Source of the DNA: Colwellia sp. | GTDB lineage: Bacteria; Pseudomonadota; Gammaproteobacteria; Enterobacterales; Alteromonadaceae | Direction of reading: 5' to 3' | NCBI RefSeq assembly: GCF_013215345.1 | Contig: NZ_JABSOV010000011.1 | Coordinates: 1 to 64,000, forward strand | Length of the DNA: 64,000 nucleotides | Shown: positions 54,933 through 63,643 of the stretch, piece after piece | Numbering within the stretch: position 1 is the first letter of the stretch | Layout: each line of letters opens with the position of its first letter | Made by a program: the position numbers and the translations under genes | The notes under the pieces: generated by a model | The model's database searches: none | What the model was told of the DNA's origin: nothing | What the model saw: the letters and a program-made list of their open reading frames with translations, nothing else

Positions 54933-56852
54933 TTAGACTGACATCATTTCTTCAATCTGCTCAGCAAGGTCAAGCCACTCCATTTCATTATCTTCAATAT
55001 CGCTTTTCAATCTCCCTTGTGTTTTCAGTAAATCTGTCAATTCAACTTTGCGATCTGCTTGGTAAACCTCACTGTCGCTTAATAAAGCTTCTACCTTAGT
55101 TAACTCTTCCTGCCATTGATGTATCTTTTTCTCTAACTTATCGGCTTCTTTACGCAGTGGCGCAGATTTTTTTCTTAGCTCAGCTTGTTGTTGGCGGAGT
55201 TGTTTTTTGTCTAAGCCTTTATCACTGTTTTGTTGCTCACTTTTAATCGACTTTACCGCTTGTTTTTTATCATCATTAAGCCATTGTTGATAATCATCAA
55301 TATCACCGCTAAAGTCACTAACCTGGCCATTGGCAACCAGATAAAACTCATCAACACAGGATTCTAATAAAAACCTATCATGGGCAATTAATATAATAGC
55401 GCCTTCAAAATCCTGCAACGCCATCACTAATGCTTGACGCATTTCTAAATCGAGATGGTTGGTTGGCTCATCGAGTAGTAATAATTGTGGTTTTTCTAAA
55501 ACGATTAATGCCAGTACTAAACGTGCTTTTTCACCGCCCGACATGTTGGTAACCGGTTCAAGCGGTTGGTCACCGCTAAAGCCAAATTTACCTAAAAAAG
55601 TACGAGCTTGCGGCTCACCTAAGGCAGGCTTTGCACGCAAGATATGATCAACAGGACTCGATGCCATATGCAATTGCTCTAATTGGTGCTGAGAAAAATA
55701 ACCAATTTTTAGCTCTTGTGCGCAATATCGCTCACCGTTAAGTAAAGCAATATCTCCGGCGAGAGATTTAATTAAGGTTGATTTACCCGCGCCATTTCGC
55801 CCTAATAAACCAATGCGACTACCCGGTACTAACGTTAAACCTACATCATTTAAAATAGTGACTTGTTCACCATGATCCGATTTAGGGTAACCACACTGAC
55901 TTTCTTTAAGTGATAATAGTGGGTAGGGCAAACTTTCCGGTTGTTCAAAGCTGAAAGTAAATTGACTATCAACATGAGCCGGCGCTAAATCAGGTAATTT
56001 CTCTAAGCGTTTTAATCGGCTTTGTGCTTGTTTGGCTTTACTGGCTTTGGCACGAAAACGATCAACAAAAGCGGTCAGATGGGCAGCCTCTTTTTGCTGC
56101 TTTTGATATTGTGCGTCTTGCTGCGCTAGATGTTCACGGCGTTGACGTTCAAAAGAGGTGTAGTTGCCGCTGTATAATTTTGCCTGTTGGTGCTCAATAT
56201 GTAAAATTTGCCCAATAACCGTATCAAGAAAGTCTCTGTCATGTGAAATCAGTACTAGCGTACCAGTAAAACGCTTTAACCAGCGTTGTAGCCAAATAAC
56301 AGCATCTAAATCTAAATGGTTGGTCGGTTCATCGAGTAATAATAAATCAGCACGAGATATTAGCGCTTGCGCTAAGTTTAAACGCATGCGCCAACCACCA
56401 GAAAAATCTTTTACTGGGTTAGCCAGTTGTGATTGCAAAAAACCTAAACCATGTAATAACTCACCAGCACGGGCAGGTAGGCTATAGCCGTTAATGGTAT
56501 CAATTTGATTAATAATGGTGGCTTCAAGGTTACCGTTATCCATGATACGAGCTTGCTCTAAATCATGTTCTAACTGACGAAATTCTTTATCACCATCCAT
56601 AACGTAATCAAGAGCGCTTCGCTCTAAAGACGGAGTTTCCTGTCTTACTGTCGCTATATCCCAGCTTGTTGGCATGGATAAATCACCAGCATCTGGGGTT
56701 AAATCACCCAAAAGTGCGGCGAAAAGAGACGATTTTCCACAGCCATTACTGCCTACTAAGCCAACTTTATGGTTAGGGTGAATAGTAAAGCTAGATGATT
56801 TTATTAGGTTTTTAGCCCCTCTATCTAAGCTTAGGTCTGTGGCTGTAATCAA
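54933..56852 (-). CDS. yheS: ABC-F ATPase YheS
   Basis: A 639-residue ABC-F protein that acts on the ribosome as a translation factor, not as a transporter. Two ATPase domains are seen: Walker A GSNGCGKSSL and GRNGAGKSTL, signatures FSGGWRMRL and MSGGEKARL, and two LLLLDEPTNHLDL Walker B motifs. The linker between them has a charged P-site tRNA-interaction motif region (about 245-285). The C-terminus has a coiled-coil-like tail near 540-630. It is divergent from yheV, as in other gammaproteobacteria. Confidence 0.96.
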   Translation of the reverse strand: MITATDLSLDRGAKNLIKSSSFTIHPNHKVGLVGSNGCGKSSLFAALLGDLTPDAGDLSMPTSWDIATVRQETPSLERSALDYVMDGDKEFRQLEHDLEQARIMDNGNLEATIINQIDTINGYSLPARAGELLHGLGFLQSQLANPVKDFSGGWRMRLNLAQALISRADLLLLDEPTNHLDLDAVIWLQRWLKRFTGTLVLISHDRDFLDTVIGQILHIEHQQAKLYSGNYTSFERQRREHLAQQDAQYQKQQKEAAHLTAFVDRFRAKASKAKQAQSRLKRLEKLPDLAPAHVDSQFTFSFEQPESLPYPLLSLKESQCGYPKSDHGEQVTILNDVGLTLVPGSRIGLLGRNGAGKSTLIKSLAGDIALLNGERYCAQELKIGYFSQHQLEQLHMASSPVDHILRAKPALGEPQARTFLGKFGFSGDQPLEPVTNMSGGEKARLVLALIVLEKPQLLLLDEPTNHLDLEMRQALVMALQDFEGAIILIAHDRFLLESCVDEFYLVANGQVSDFSGDIDDYQQWLNDDKKQAVKSIKSEQQNSDKGLDKKQLRQQQAELRKKSAPLRKEADKLEKKIHQWQEELTKVEALLSDSEVYQADRKVELTDLLKTQGRLKSDIEDNEMEWLDLAEQIEEMMSV

Positions 56853-56996
56853 TGGTAATTCCTCGATAAAATGGCATAGCGTTGCTGGAAAAATACAAGC
56901 TAAAAAAATGCCTGTGCATTGTCGCTTTTCCTATGACCACTATTCAAGGTAAAATAGCGATAATTAACTATTTAGTTGTAGAAGAAGTAGGTAAAA

Positions 56997-57200
56997 ATGA
57001 ACAAAGCCCTAAAAAAGAGATTTATCGCTGGTGCAGTCTGTCCAAAATGTAAAGCTATGGATACCCTGGCACTGACCAAAGAAAATAACGTAGAAAAAGT
57101 AACGTGTGTTAGCTGTGGTGAACAAATGGTGCAAACGGAAGCACATGTCGAGAAGGTAGTTCGTCAACACGAGCAGGTAATTGGTGTTTTTAAACCTTGA
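56997..57200 (+). CDS. yheV: YheV family zinc-ribbon protein
   Basis: 67 residues. Two cysteine pairs, CPKCKAM and CVSCGEQ, form a zinc ribbon. The opening KKRFIAGAVCPKC and the end HEQVIGVFKP match YheV (DUF2387). Function is unknown. AAGAAGTAGG precedes the start. Confidence 0.9.
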   Translation: MNKALKKRFIAGAVCPKCKAMDTLALTKENNVEKVTCVSCGEQMVQTEAHVEKVVRQHEQVIGVFKP

Positions 57201-57363
57201 TTACATGAACTTTATTGCGGTATGCCTTAATTAGTACATCGAAAGTACTCATTGATAGTCATCAACTCCGTGCTTTTTATTTCTAATGAAAGGTTTCTAA
57301 TTAAATCGTACCGCTTCAAATTACATTGTTAGCTATTTAATGAGTAATAGAGCTAGTATCGAA

Positions 57364-57627
57364 TTAGTAATGCGGTGGTGGTGGCTCAACGTCGTCTATA
57401 TCATCTGATAAGCTACCAGCATCTTTAAGACGATTAGCGACTAATTGAATTTGATGTTTCAGCTCTGAAATTTCATGCTGATGGGCGGCTAGCTCTTCAC
57501 TTAGCTGTTCAATTACATCATCTTGAAAAACGTTACGTGATTCTAAGGCGTCAACACGCTCTTCAAGCTGCTGAACATAGTTAGTTTTCGAGCTTTTAGC
57601 GGTTAGGGGGATTTCGGCATTGGCCAT
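57364..57627 (-). CDS. slyX: SlyX family protein
   Basis: 87 residues. A short coiled-coil protein (about 15-70; QLEERVDALESRNVFQDDVI) ending in the hallmark PPPPHY. E. coli SlyX was found near phage-lysis gene slyD; its function is not well defined. The start lies inside the end of the WD40 gene (25-bp overlap), so translation is likely coupled. Neighbour of fkpA, as usual. Confidence 0.93.
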   Translation of the reverse strand: MANAEIPLTAKSSKTNYVQQLEERVDALESRNVFQDDVIEQLSEELAAHQHEISELKHQIQLVANRLKDAGSLSDDIDDVEPPPPHY

Positions 57628-58592
57628 GATTCAACATATCCTGAGGAACTTATCGTTAATAGGTCGTTATTATCGCCAAATGCGACACTATACACAACAG
57701 CCCCGGTAGGTCTTTTTGCTTCTTTTGGTGTGACAAACCAATGTGCACGGCGTTTGCCTGTGGCAATATCCCAAACACTGACTTTTCTGCTCGCCGCGCC
57801 GGTGATCATGGTTTTGCCATCGGATGAAAAACGCACAGTACTAAATACTTCATGGCGTTTTGTTCCTTGTAAGGTACTTATACGTTTACCTGTTTTTAAG
57901 TCCCATATATAAGCAGACTTCATACTGTCGGCGCTAAAGGCGTAACGGGCCTGCGCATCTAATGCTACTTTTGATACACGAGAGCTGTGATTAAATTGAT
58001 AAACAACTTGTCCTGATTGAGTATCCCATACATAGGCGATGAAATCGTTACCTCCAGACATAGCCACACGGCCGTTGGGCAGCATATCAACGCTATTAAC
58101 TTTTTCTTTATGGCCAAGAAATTCTAAGCGTCTACCTGTATCAACGCTGACATGCACCACAGTACCGTTGCTTTTGCCAATAAGTAAGTAATCACCGCCA
58201 TTACTTATGGCAATATCTCTAATGTTTGACTCACGTACTTGCCAGTAACCCTCTGACTTGCCATTTTTCAGGTTCCATAAGGCAAAGTTTTTTCTATTAG
58301 CGGTGAGAACATGACTAGAGTTGTCACTGATATCGATGGTGAGTACTAAATTATCACTGCTATTTTGCTCTTGTGCCCAGTTATAAATGCGTTCATTCTT
58401 GGTTAAATCCCAAACACTCAAACCATGGTGAATAGAAGAAATAACAGAGAATTTGGCATCTTTAGAAATATTGCCAGCATAGGAACCTTCAACAGACTGC
58501 TGCCAACGCTCTATTGGCGCTTGCGTTACAGGTTTGCAAGCCATGAGTGTCGTCAATAAGATGACTGGATAAATCCAATTACATTTTAACAA
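57603..58592 (-). CDS. WD40-repeat lipoprotein
   Basis: 329 residues. A lipoprotein signal with lipobox LMAC (Cys near 19) targets it to the envelope. About six WD40 blades follow, e.g. VNSVDMLPNGRVAMSGGNDF and VRFSSDGKTMITGAASRK, each ending V-x-V-W-D or the like. Probably a periplasmic scaffold. It overlaps slyX at its 3' end. Divergent from fkpA. Confidence 0.88.
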   Translation of the reverse strand: MLKCNWIYPVILLTTLMACKPVTQAPIERWQQSVEGSYAGNISKDAKFSVISSIHHGLSVWDLTKNERIYNWAQEQNSSDNLVLTIDISDNSSHVLTANRKNFALWNLKNGKSEGYWQVRESNIRDIAISNGGDYLLIGKSNGTVVHVSVDTGRRLEFLGHKEKVNSVDMLPNGRVAMSGGNDFIAYVWDTQSGQVVYQFNHSSRVSKVALDAQARYAFSADSMKSAYIWDLKTGKRISTLQGTKRHEVFSTVRFSSDGKTMITGAASRKVSVWDIATGKRRAHWFVTPKEAKRPTGAVVYSVAFGDNNDLLTISSSGYVESWPMPKSP

Positions 58593-58776
58593 AATATTAA
58601 TACTTTTTTATTTGCGCATTTATCGTTAGTATAAGTTCTTTTTTGAAATTGTTTAGTGTTATCTTTTTAATCGTGGCTTTAGTAAAGCCTTAATGGCGCT
58701 ATAAAAGATAAATTAAACAATGAATAGCCGTAAATTGGGGGAATTCTCCAATTGTATTGTATAAATGGAGATATAA

Positions 58777-59553
58777 ATGAAATTGTTCAAGCCTACCCTA
58801 ATAGCCCTTGCGTTAGTTGCCGTTGTTGGTTGTAACGAAAAAGCGGTTGAAGAAGTCAAAGCACCGGTACTAGACACTGAAGTGCAAAAACAAGCTTATG
58901 GCTTAGGTGCTTCAATTGGTATGTACATGCAACGTAACTTAGAAGAGCATGACAAATTAGGTTTAACCTTAGATAAAGAGCTTATCGTACGCGGTTTTGT
59001 TGACAGCATTGACGGTAAAGCTGTTATCGAAAAAGAAGAAATCCAAGCTTTACTAATGAATCTTGATGCTAGCATGAAAGAAAAACAGCAAGCAGCAGCG
59101 ATTGCCGCTTCTGAAGCTAGCCTAGCTGAAGGTGCTAAGTTTCTTGCCGATAACGCTAAAAAAGAAGGTGTGATAGTAACTGAATCTGGTATTCAATATG
59201 AAGTATTAACTGCTGGCGAAGGTGATACACCTGCGGCAACGGATACAGTAAAAGTGCATTACACAGGTACTTTCTTAAATGGTGAATCGTTTGATAGCTC
59301 ATATGATGGCAAAGGCAAGCCAGTAGTATTCCCGCTTAACCGTGTAATCAAAGGTTGGACTGAAGGTGTACAGTTAATGAATGTCGGTGCTAAGTACAAA
59401 TTCACTATCCCTTCAGATTTAGCATACGGTCCTAACGGTAACCCACCAAGCATTCCGGGTAACTCAGTACTACAATTTGAAATTGAATTATTAGAAATTC
59501 AAAAAGATGAAGTAGCACCAAAAGCAGATGGTCACGACCACGCAGCTCACTAG
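58777..59553 (+). CDS. fkpA: FKBP-type peptidyl-prolyl isomerase FkpA
   Basis: 258 residues. A periplasmic folding helper. It has a lipoprotein-like signal, ALVAVVGCNEK, unlike E. coli FkpA (soluble). The N-terminal dimerisation domain is about 30-120 (KQAYGLGASIGMYMQRNL). The C-terminal FKBP domain is about 140-245 (VKVHYTGTFLNGESFDSSYD, LNRVIKGWTEGVQLM, PSDLAYGPNGNPPSIPGNS). A His-rich tail, DGHDHAAH, could bind metal. Strong terminator downstream. Confidence 0.94.
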   Translation: MKLFKPTLIALALVAVVGCNEKAVEEVKAPVLDTEVQKQAYGLGASIGMYMQRNLEEHDKLGLTLDKELIVRGFVDSIDGKAVIEKEEIQALLMNLDASMKEKQQAAAIAASEASLAEGAKFLADNAKKEGVIVTESGIQYEVLTAGEGDTPAATDTVKVHYTGTFLNGESFDSSYDGKGKPVVFPLNRVIKGWTEGVQLMNVGAKYKFTIPSDLAYGPNGNPPSIPGNSVLQFEIELLEIQKDEVAPKADGHDHAAH

Positions 59554-59611
59554 TTAAAGTTTATGTGGGTTAAGCTGGTTTAGCTATTTACCTACTACTC
59601 GTTAAAAATAT

Positions 59612-59647
59612 AAAGCCACCAGTAATTATTTACTGGTGGCTTTTTTT
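59612..59647 (+). terminator. fkpA terminator
   Basis: AAGCCACCAGTAA and TTACTGGTGGCTT form a perfect 13-bp stem with a 4-nt loop and T7. Confidence 0.95.
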
Positions 59648-59714
59648 GTTTCCTGAGTACCTTATTGAAAGGCTATATTTAAAGCCAAATTTTGTAATTT
59701 GTTTTATAAGTAAG

Positions 59715-59822
59715 AATTCAATTAGATTAAATGTTCAAGAACAAGGCGTTTGATTGAGCAATAGCGGGCTATTGTGATTGAAAGCAACGATGTTATTGGA
59801 TATTTAGTCTATTGAAATATAA
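59715..59822. repeat. Decayed copy of the 159-bp repeat element
   Basis: The core from CAAGGCGTTTGATTGAGCAA through the dyad CAATAGCGGGCTATTG to AAAGCAACG aligns with 63115-63171 of the other copy. The terminal repeats are eroded. It ends 10 bp before the glycosyltransferase start, so that gene's promoter may lie inside it. Confidence 0.65.
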
Positions 59823-59831
59823 TATAGCCCA

Positions 59832-61091
59832 ATGAAAAAACTTCTTATAATTGGCTATGTTTGGCCTGAGCCTAACTCTTCCGCGGCAGGTAGCCGTATG
59901 ATGCAGTTAATCCACTTTTTCCATGGGCAAAGGTATCAGATTACCTTTGCCAGCCCAGCGCAACAAACTGAGCACATGGTTGATTTAAACGCCTTAAATA
60001 TTACCATTGCCAACATTAACCTTAATTGCACCAGCTTTGATGAATTTATTACTGACTTACAGCCAGATACAGTGATGTTTGATCGCTTTATGATGGAAGA
60101 GCAGTTTGGCTGGCGCGTCAGTGAGCATTGCCCTGATGCCCTGCGAATTTTAGATACCGAAGATTTGTTTTGCTTACGCAATGCCCGTCATCAATCCTAT
60201 AAACAAAAACGAGCTATTACGGATGAAGACTTGCTTATCAGTGATATGGCTAAACGTGAGGTAGCGTCGATATTTCGTTCTGATATCAGCTTAATGATCT
60301 CAAGTGTTGAAGTGGCATTACTACAGCGCTTATTTAAAGTTGATGCCAGCCTAATTCACTATTGCCCGTTTATGTTGAGTGATGCACAGTTAACGCAAGA
60401 AAACCCTAGTTTTAAGCAACGTAATGACTTTATGGTGATAGGTAATTTTCGCCATGCGCCTAATTGGGATGCGGTATTGTGGCTAAAACAGCAAATATGG
60501 CCACTTATTCGCAAACAATTACCTGACGCTAAGCTAAATGTTTATGGCGCATATCCACCACCAAAAGCGACTGACTTACATGATGAAAAGTCAGGGTTTC
60601 TGGTTAAAGGTTGGGTTGACGATGCGGTACTTGCCATGCAAACGGCTAAAGTGTGTTTAGCGCCACTGCGCTTTGGTGCTGGCATTAAAGGTAAGTTAGC
60701 AGAAGCTATGTATTGTGCTACGCCAGCAGTTACCTCTGATATTGGTGCCGAAAGCATGCAAACAGAGCTAGCTTGGCCAGGGGCAATTGCCAATGAGCCA
60801 CAAACAATAGCCGATGCCGCTGTAAAGCTTTATCAAGATGAACAAGCTTGGCAAGTTGCCAGTGATTTAGGTCAACAAAATGGCCAATTAATGTATCAAC
60901 AAGAAAGAATTTTAGTGCAGTTAGCGGACTGTTTATTAAAGCTGGCCGCTAATCTTGAACAGCACAGGCAGCAAAATTTTATTGGTAGCATGTTAAATCA
61001 TCACCACCATAAAAGTACCCAATATATGGCGCAATGGATTGATGTAAAAACTCAGTTGAAAGACTTAGTCGAAGGGCCTGAGGGAGAGTAA
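59832..61091 (+). CDS. Glycosyltransferase, GT4-like
   Basis: 419 residues, no signal peptide. Features: the N-terminal Rossmann-like start LLIIGYVWPEPNSSAAGSRM, FMVIGNFRHAPNWDAVLWL at the donor-domain entry, and the nucleotide-sugar region CLAPLRFGAGIKGKLAEAMY with the GT4-type E-x7-E arrangement (KLAEAMYC...). The donor and acceptor are unknown. It is isolated from other polysaccharide genes, so it may modify a protein, glycolipid or polysaccharide. Terminator downstream. Confidence 0.85.
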   Translation: MKKLLIIGYVWPEPNSSAAGSRMMQLIHFFHGQRYQITFASPAQQTEHMVDLNALNITIANINLNCTSFDEFITDLQPDTVMFDRFMMEEQFGWRVSEHCPDALRILDTEDLFCLRNARHQSYKQKRAITDEDLLISDMAKREVASIFRSDISLMISSVEVALLQRLFKVDASLIHYCPFMLSDAQLTQENPSFKQRNDFMVIGNFRHAPNWDAVLWLKQQIWPLIRKQLPDAKLNVYGAYPPPKATDLHDEKSGFLVKGWVDDAVLAMQTAKVCLAPLRFGAGIKGKLAEAMYCATPAVTSDIGAESMQTELAWPGAIANEPQTIADAAVKLYQDEQAWQVASDLGQQNGQLMYQQERILVQLADCLLKLAANLEQHRQQNFIGSMLNHHHHKSTQYMAQWIDVKTQLKDLVEGPEGE

Positions 61092-61120
61092 AGGGTTTTA
61101 TAAGCAGACAGATATAAGAA

Positions 61121-61160
61121 AAAGGCTGTGATAAACCTATTAGGGTTTATCACAGCCTTT
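61121..61160. terminator. Terminator after the glycosyltransferase gene
   Basis: AAAGGCTGTGATAAACC and GGTTTATCACAGCCTTT form a 17-bp perfect stem with a 6-nt loop. It lies between convergent genes. Confidence 0.9.
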
Positions 61161-61244
61161 ATGCATTATTTCTGTCGGGAAATTTTATTCTGACGCCGTT
61201 TATCTACGGCCATTACAGTTGCTTTAACATGGCGGCCTAAAGTC

Positions 61245-61721
61245 TTAATCAACAAAGATCTGCATTTCTTCACCAATTTGTTTGCGCATTTCCATTAATT
61301 TAACCGCTGAAGTATGCTGCTTTTTATCTGCTTCTGTTTTTGGTTGCCATTGCGGCACACTTTCTGATTGTCCATTTTGATCAACCGCGACCATGATAAC
61401 AATACAGTGGGTAGTTAAACGACGGTTTAATGATTTAGGGTCGCAAGCATTAACTTCTAAAGCAATATGCATTGACGAATTACCGGTATAAATAACTTTC
61501 GCTTCTACTTCCACTAAACTGCCAACATGAATAGGAGCAATAAAACGTATACCACCCGCATAAGCGGTAACACAGTAACGTCCACTCCAGCCGGCAGCAC
61601 ATGCATAAGCGGCTAAATCTATCCATTTCATCACAGCACCACCATGCACCTTGCCACCAAAATTCACGTCTTGTGGTTCGGCTAAAAATCGTAAGGTAAT
61701 GTCGCGTTGTGGTGTATTCAT
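61245..61721 (-). CDS. Acyl-CoA thioesterase (hotdog fold, YciA/BACH type)
   Basis: 158 residues. Hydrolyses acyl-CoA to free acid and CoA. The catalytic aspartate region is VHGGAVMKWIDLAAYACAA, and the hotdog strands contain IRFIAPIHVGSLVEVEAKV. The start at 61721 (MNTPQRDITLRFLAEPQDVN) matches the family; a longer reading to 61808 adds a poor N-terminus. The C-terminal 35 residues are charged. Confidence 0.88.
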   Translation of the reverse strand: MNTPQRDITLRFLAEPQDVNFGGKVHGGAVMKWIDLAAYACAAGWSGRYCVTAYAGGIRFIAPIHVGSLVEVEAKVIYTGNSSMHIALEVNACDPKSLNRRLTTHCIVIMVAVDQNGQSESVPQWQPKTEADKKQHTSAVKLMEMRKQIGEEMQIFVD

Positions 61722-61841
61722 AAGTGTGCTCTTTATCGTTAATGGAGTTGTACAGGGTGGATCTGCAGCGGATAGCACAAAAATATAGTGTTCACTGTTA
61801 ATTAGCAAATATTATCTTTACAGAATCAAATAAAGCAAATA

Positions 61842-61862
61842 GAATGAGAATTATTATCATTT
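61842..61862. promoter_or_regulatory. Fur box upstream of the nickel-SOD cluster
   Basis: GAATGAGAATTATTATCATT fits the Fur consensus GATAATGATAATCATTATC closely. It lies 25-45 nt before the start of the TPR gene, where it would cover the promoter. Predicts iron-responsive repression of the cluster. Confidence 0.75.
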
Positions 61863-61885
61863 GTATTTAATTGTTTGGAAGGGTT

Positions 61886-62314
61886 ATGGAAGTCTGGCAA
61901 ATATTACTTTTAAAGGGTAACGATAGTTTTAATAAACAACAGCTACCACTAGCTGAGGACTATTATCACCAAGCGATAGAATGCTTAGAGCAGCAGTGGC
62001 AAGAAAATATTGAAGATAGTGAGCTATTAATGGCCTGGATCAGCGCTTTTCATAACTTAGCTGTTTTGTATGAAGAGCAAGATCAACCCAAAATGGCTTT
62101 TCGTTATTTACAAATACCCCATCAACGTATGGCTGAGCTATCACAGCAAAGTCAATATAGCGAAGATTTACAGTCCATAGCCTTACTTTCAATGAAATTA
62201 ACGTTAATGCCACTGTTAGCTTTTAGTAAAAAACACCCCGCATGCGATGATTGTTTATCATCGCTTAATAAAATGGCAATGGCCGTGAATGCCAGCCAAC
62301 CGGTAATGCACTAA
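61886..62314 (+). CDS. TPR-like protein of the nickel-SOD cluster
   Basis: 142 residues, no signal peptide. It has helix-turn-helix pairs like tetratricopeptide repeats (FNKQQLPLAEDYYHQAIECL and WISAFHNLAVLYEEQDQPKM), and a CDDC motif near residue 125. The start at 61886 has GGAAGGG upstream; an earlier TTG is less likely. Function unknown; the position before sodN under a Fur box suggests a role in metal homeostasis or SOD maturation, which is inference only. Confidence 0.65.
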   Translation: MEVWQILLLKGNDSFNKQQLPLAEDYYHQAIECLEQQWQENIEDSELLMAWISAFHNLAVLYEEQDQPKMAFRYLQIPHQRMAELSQQSQYSEDLQSIALLSMKLTLMPLLAFSKKHPACDDCLSSLNKMAMAVNASQPVMH

Positions 62315-62339
62315 CTTACTGACTACTAAGGATAACGAC

Positions 62340-62522
62340 ATGAGAAGAACAGCTATTATATTTGCTCTGACGACATTACTATTAAGTAATCCATTATTCG
62401 CCCATCCCGGACATGATCATAGCGCTCCTGGGGCTGGCTTAGTACATTTATTATGGTTAGTACCCGTTATTATCGCCGCAGTTGTTGTGGTATTCAAAGA
62501 AATTACCGCCACTAAAGGCTAA
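62340..62522 (+). CDS. Small exported His-rich membrane protein next to sodN
   Basis: 60 residues: signal peptide or N-terminal helix (MRRTAIIFALTTLLLSNPLF), then HPGHDHS, and a second hydrophobic segment (LVHLLWLVPVIIAAVVVVF). HPGHDH is a strong candidate metal-binding motif located outside the inner membrane. Not recognised as a named family. It lies 25 nt after the TPR gene and 25 nt before the sodN start, so it is in the same operon. A role in nickel handling is possible, not shown. Confidence 0.65.
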   Translation: MRRTAIIFALTTLLLSNPLFAHPGHDHSAPGAGLVHLLWLVPVIIAAVVVVFKEITATKG

Positions 62523-62547
62523 GCCAAAATATAGGAAGGAGATGATG

Positions 62548-63051
62548 ATGCTTTATAACCTTATCGCTAAGTTGGACAAGAAATTAAACTTTCCCGTGGT
62601 GATGGCACACTGCGATATACCTTGTAAAATCTACGATCCTATCAGTGCTCAAATTGCGGCATTAACTATGATCCGTATGGTCGATTTACTTAATGAATTA
62701 AAAGCTAAGCCATCACTAACTTTAGATGAGCAAGCGCAGTTTTTACGACTAGTAAACCAAAAAGAAAAGCATGGTTTAAAAGTAAAAGAAGAAATAAACA
62801 TAATATGGGGTGATTACATTAAAGCGCCACAATTAAGCCAATACCCAGAGTTGCATGACTTGGTGCACGGCATTATGCTCGCCAGCTCACAAGCAAAACA
62901 GCATATTAGTAGAGATGCTGCGCTGACGTTGTTGCAGCAAGTAAATCGCTTTGCGGAAATATTTTGGGCTACTAAGCAAGTGACTACCTTTACTGCCGTT
63001 TGTCCATATCCACCAGCAGAAGTACTGGTATACCCCAAGCTCCAACCTTAA
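62548..63051 (+). CDS. sodN: Nickel-type superoxide dismutase SodN
   Basis: Dismutates superoxide using nickel. The precursor of 167 residues has a 20-residue leader. The nickel hook HCDIPCKIYDP follows at 21-31, matching the canonical HCxxPCxxY; His21 becomes residue 1 after cleavage and, with two Cys, binds Ni. The rest is the four-helix bundle. Three ATGs are stacked at 62542, 62545 and 62548; the last is best spaced from AAGGAG. Its protease, SodX, is encoded 200 bp downstream. The gene is under a Fur box, as expected for swapping iron SOD for nickel SOD or the reverse. Confidence 0.93.
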   Translation: MLYNLIAKLDKKLNFPVVMAHCDIPCKIYDPISAQIAALTMIRMVDLLNELKAKPSLTLDEQAQFLRLVNQKEKHGLKVKEEINIIWGDYIKAPQLSQYPELHDLVHGIMLASSQAKQHISRDAALTLLQQVNRFAEIFWATKQVTTFTAVCPYPPAEVLVYPKLQP

Positions 63052-63067
63052 AGGCTTGATTGTTCTT

Positions 63068-63226
63068 ATACCAGTTTCACTAAGTTTGTGATCTTGTTGT
63101 GCACAGAAAAAATAAATCAAAGCAAGGCGCTCGATTGACCAATAGCTGGCTATTGGGATTGAGAGCAACGCCGTCTTGGCGTATTTTACCCCGCACAAGT
63201 GGGCAATAATTTAATGAAATTGGTAT
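63068..63226. mobile_element. 159-bp MITE-like element between sodN and sodX
   Basis: The ends ATACCAGTTTCACTAAGTTT and, inversely, ATACCAATTTCATTAAATTA form terminal inverted repeats. Inside is a long hairpin, CTCGATTGACCAATAGC with GCTATTGGGATTGAGAG, around a short loop. A decayed relative is at 59715-59822. Its outer ends resemble those of the 264-bp elements, so the two families may be mobilised together. Confidence 0.75.
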
Positions 63227-63253
63227 TAGGCATACTTTTTATTAGGAGGCACT

Positions 63254-63550
63254 ATGTTCGGTTTTCATTTTTGCAAAGTTACTGGGGTGAGCATGTCACC
63301 TCGCATACCGGAAAACAGTTATGTTTTTGTCGTACCTTGGCTGAAAATATTTAGTTTAAAAGAAGGTAGCCTACTTAAGGTGCTTCACCCTCGCTATGGT
63401 CATATTGTTAAGTCATTAGCGAAAGTGGATAGGAACGGCTTATTTTGGCTTAAAGGCCATCATAAAAGTAGTGTGCCCATTGAAAAGTTAGGCCCAGTGG
63501 GAAAGTCACAAATACAAGGCAAGGTCTTGTGGATATTCCCGCCTAAATAG
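63254..63550 (+). CDS. sodX: Nickel-SOD maturation protease SodX
   Basis: A 98-residue S26-type signal-peptidase-like enzyme. The catalytic serine region is GVSMSPRIPENSYVFV, and the probable Lys is in HIVKSLAKVD, matching the Ser-Lys dyad of SodX. It removes the SodN leader so that His1 can bind nickel. AGGAGG lies 8 nt before the start. Separated from sodN by the 159-bp repeat element, which could affect cotranscription. Confidence 0.88.
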   Translation: MFGFHFCKVTGVSMSPRIPENSYVFVVPWLKIFSLKEGSLLKVLHPRYGHIVKSLAKVDRNGLFWLKGHHKSSVPIEKLGPVGKSQIQGKVLWIFPPK

Positions 63551-63643
63551 CTGATAGGCTTTTTAACATGTATAGCCAGTGAGTAAACTGTCGTGGCTAT
63601 ACATAGGCTAAAAAATGGCTGTAGGTAGGAAGCTAATATGTGT

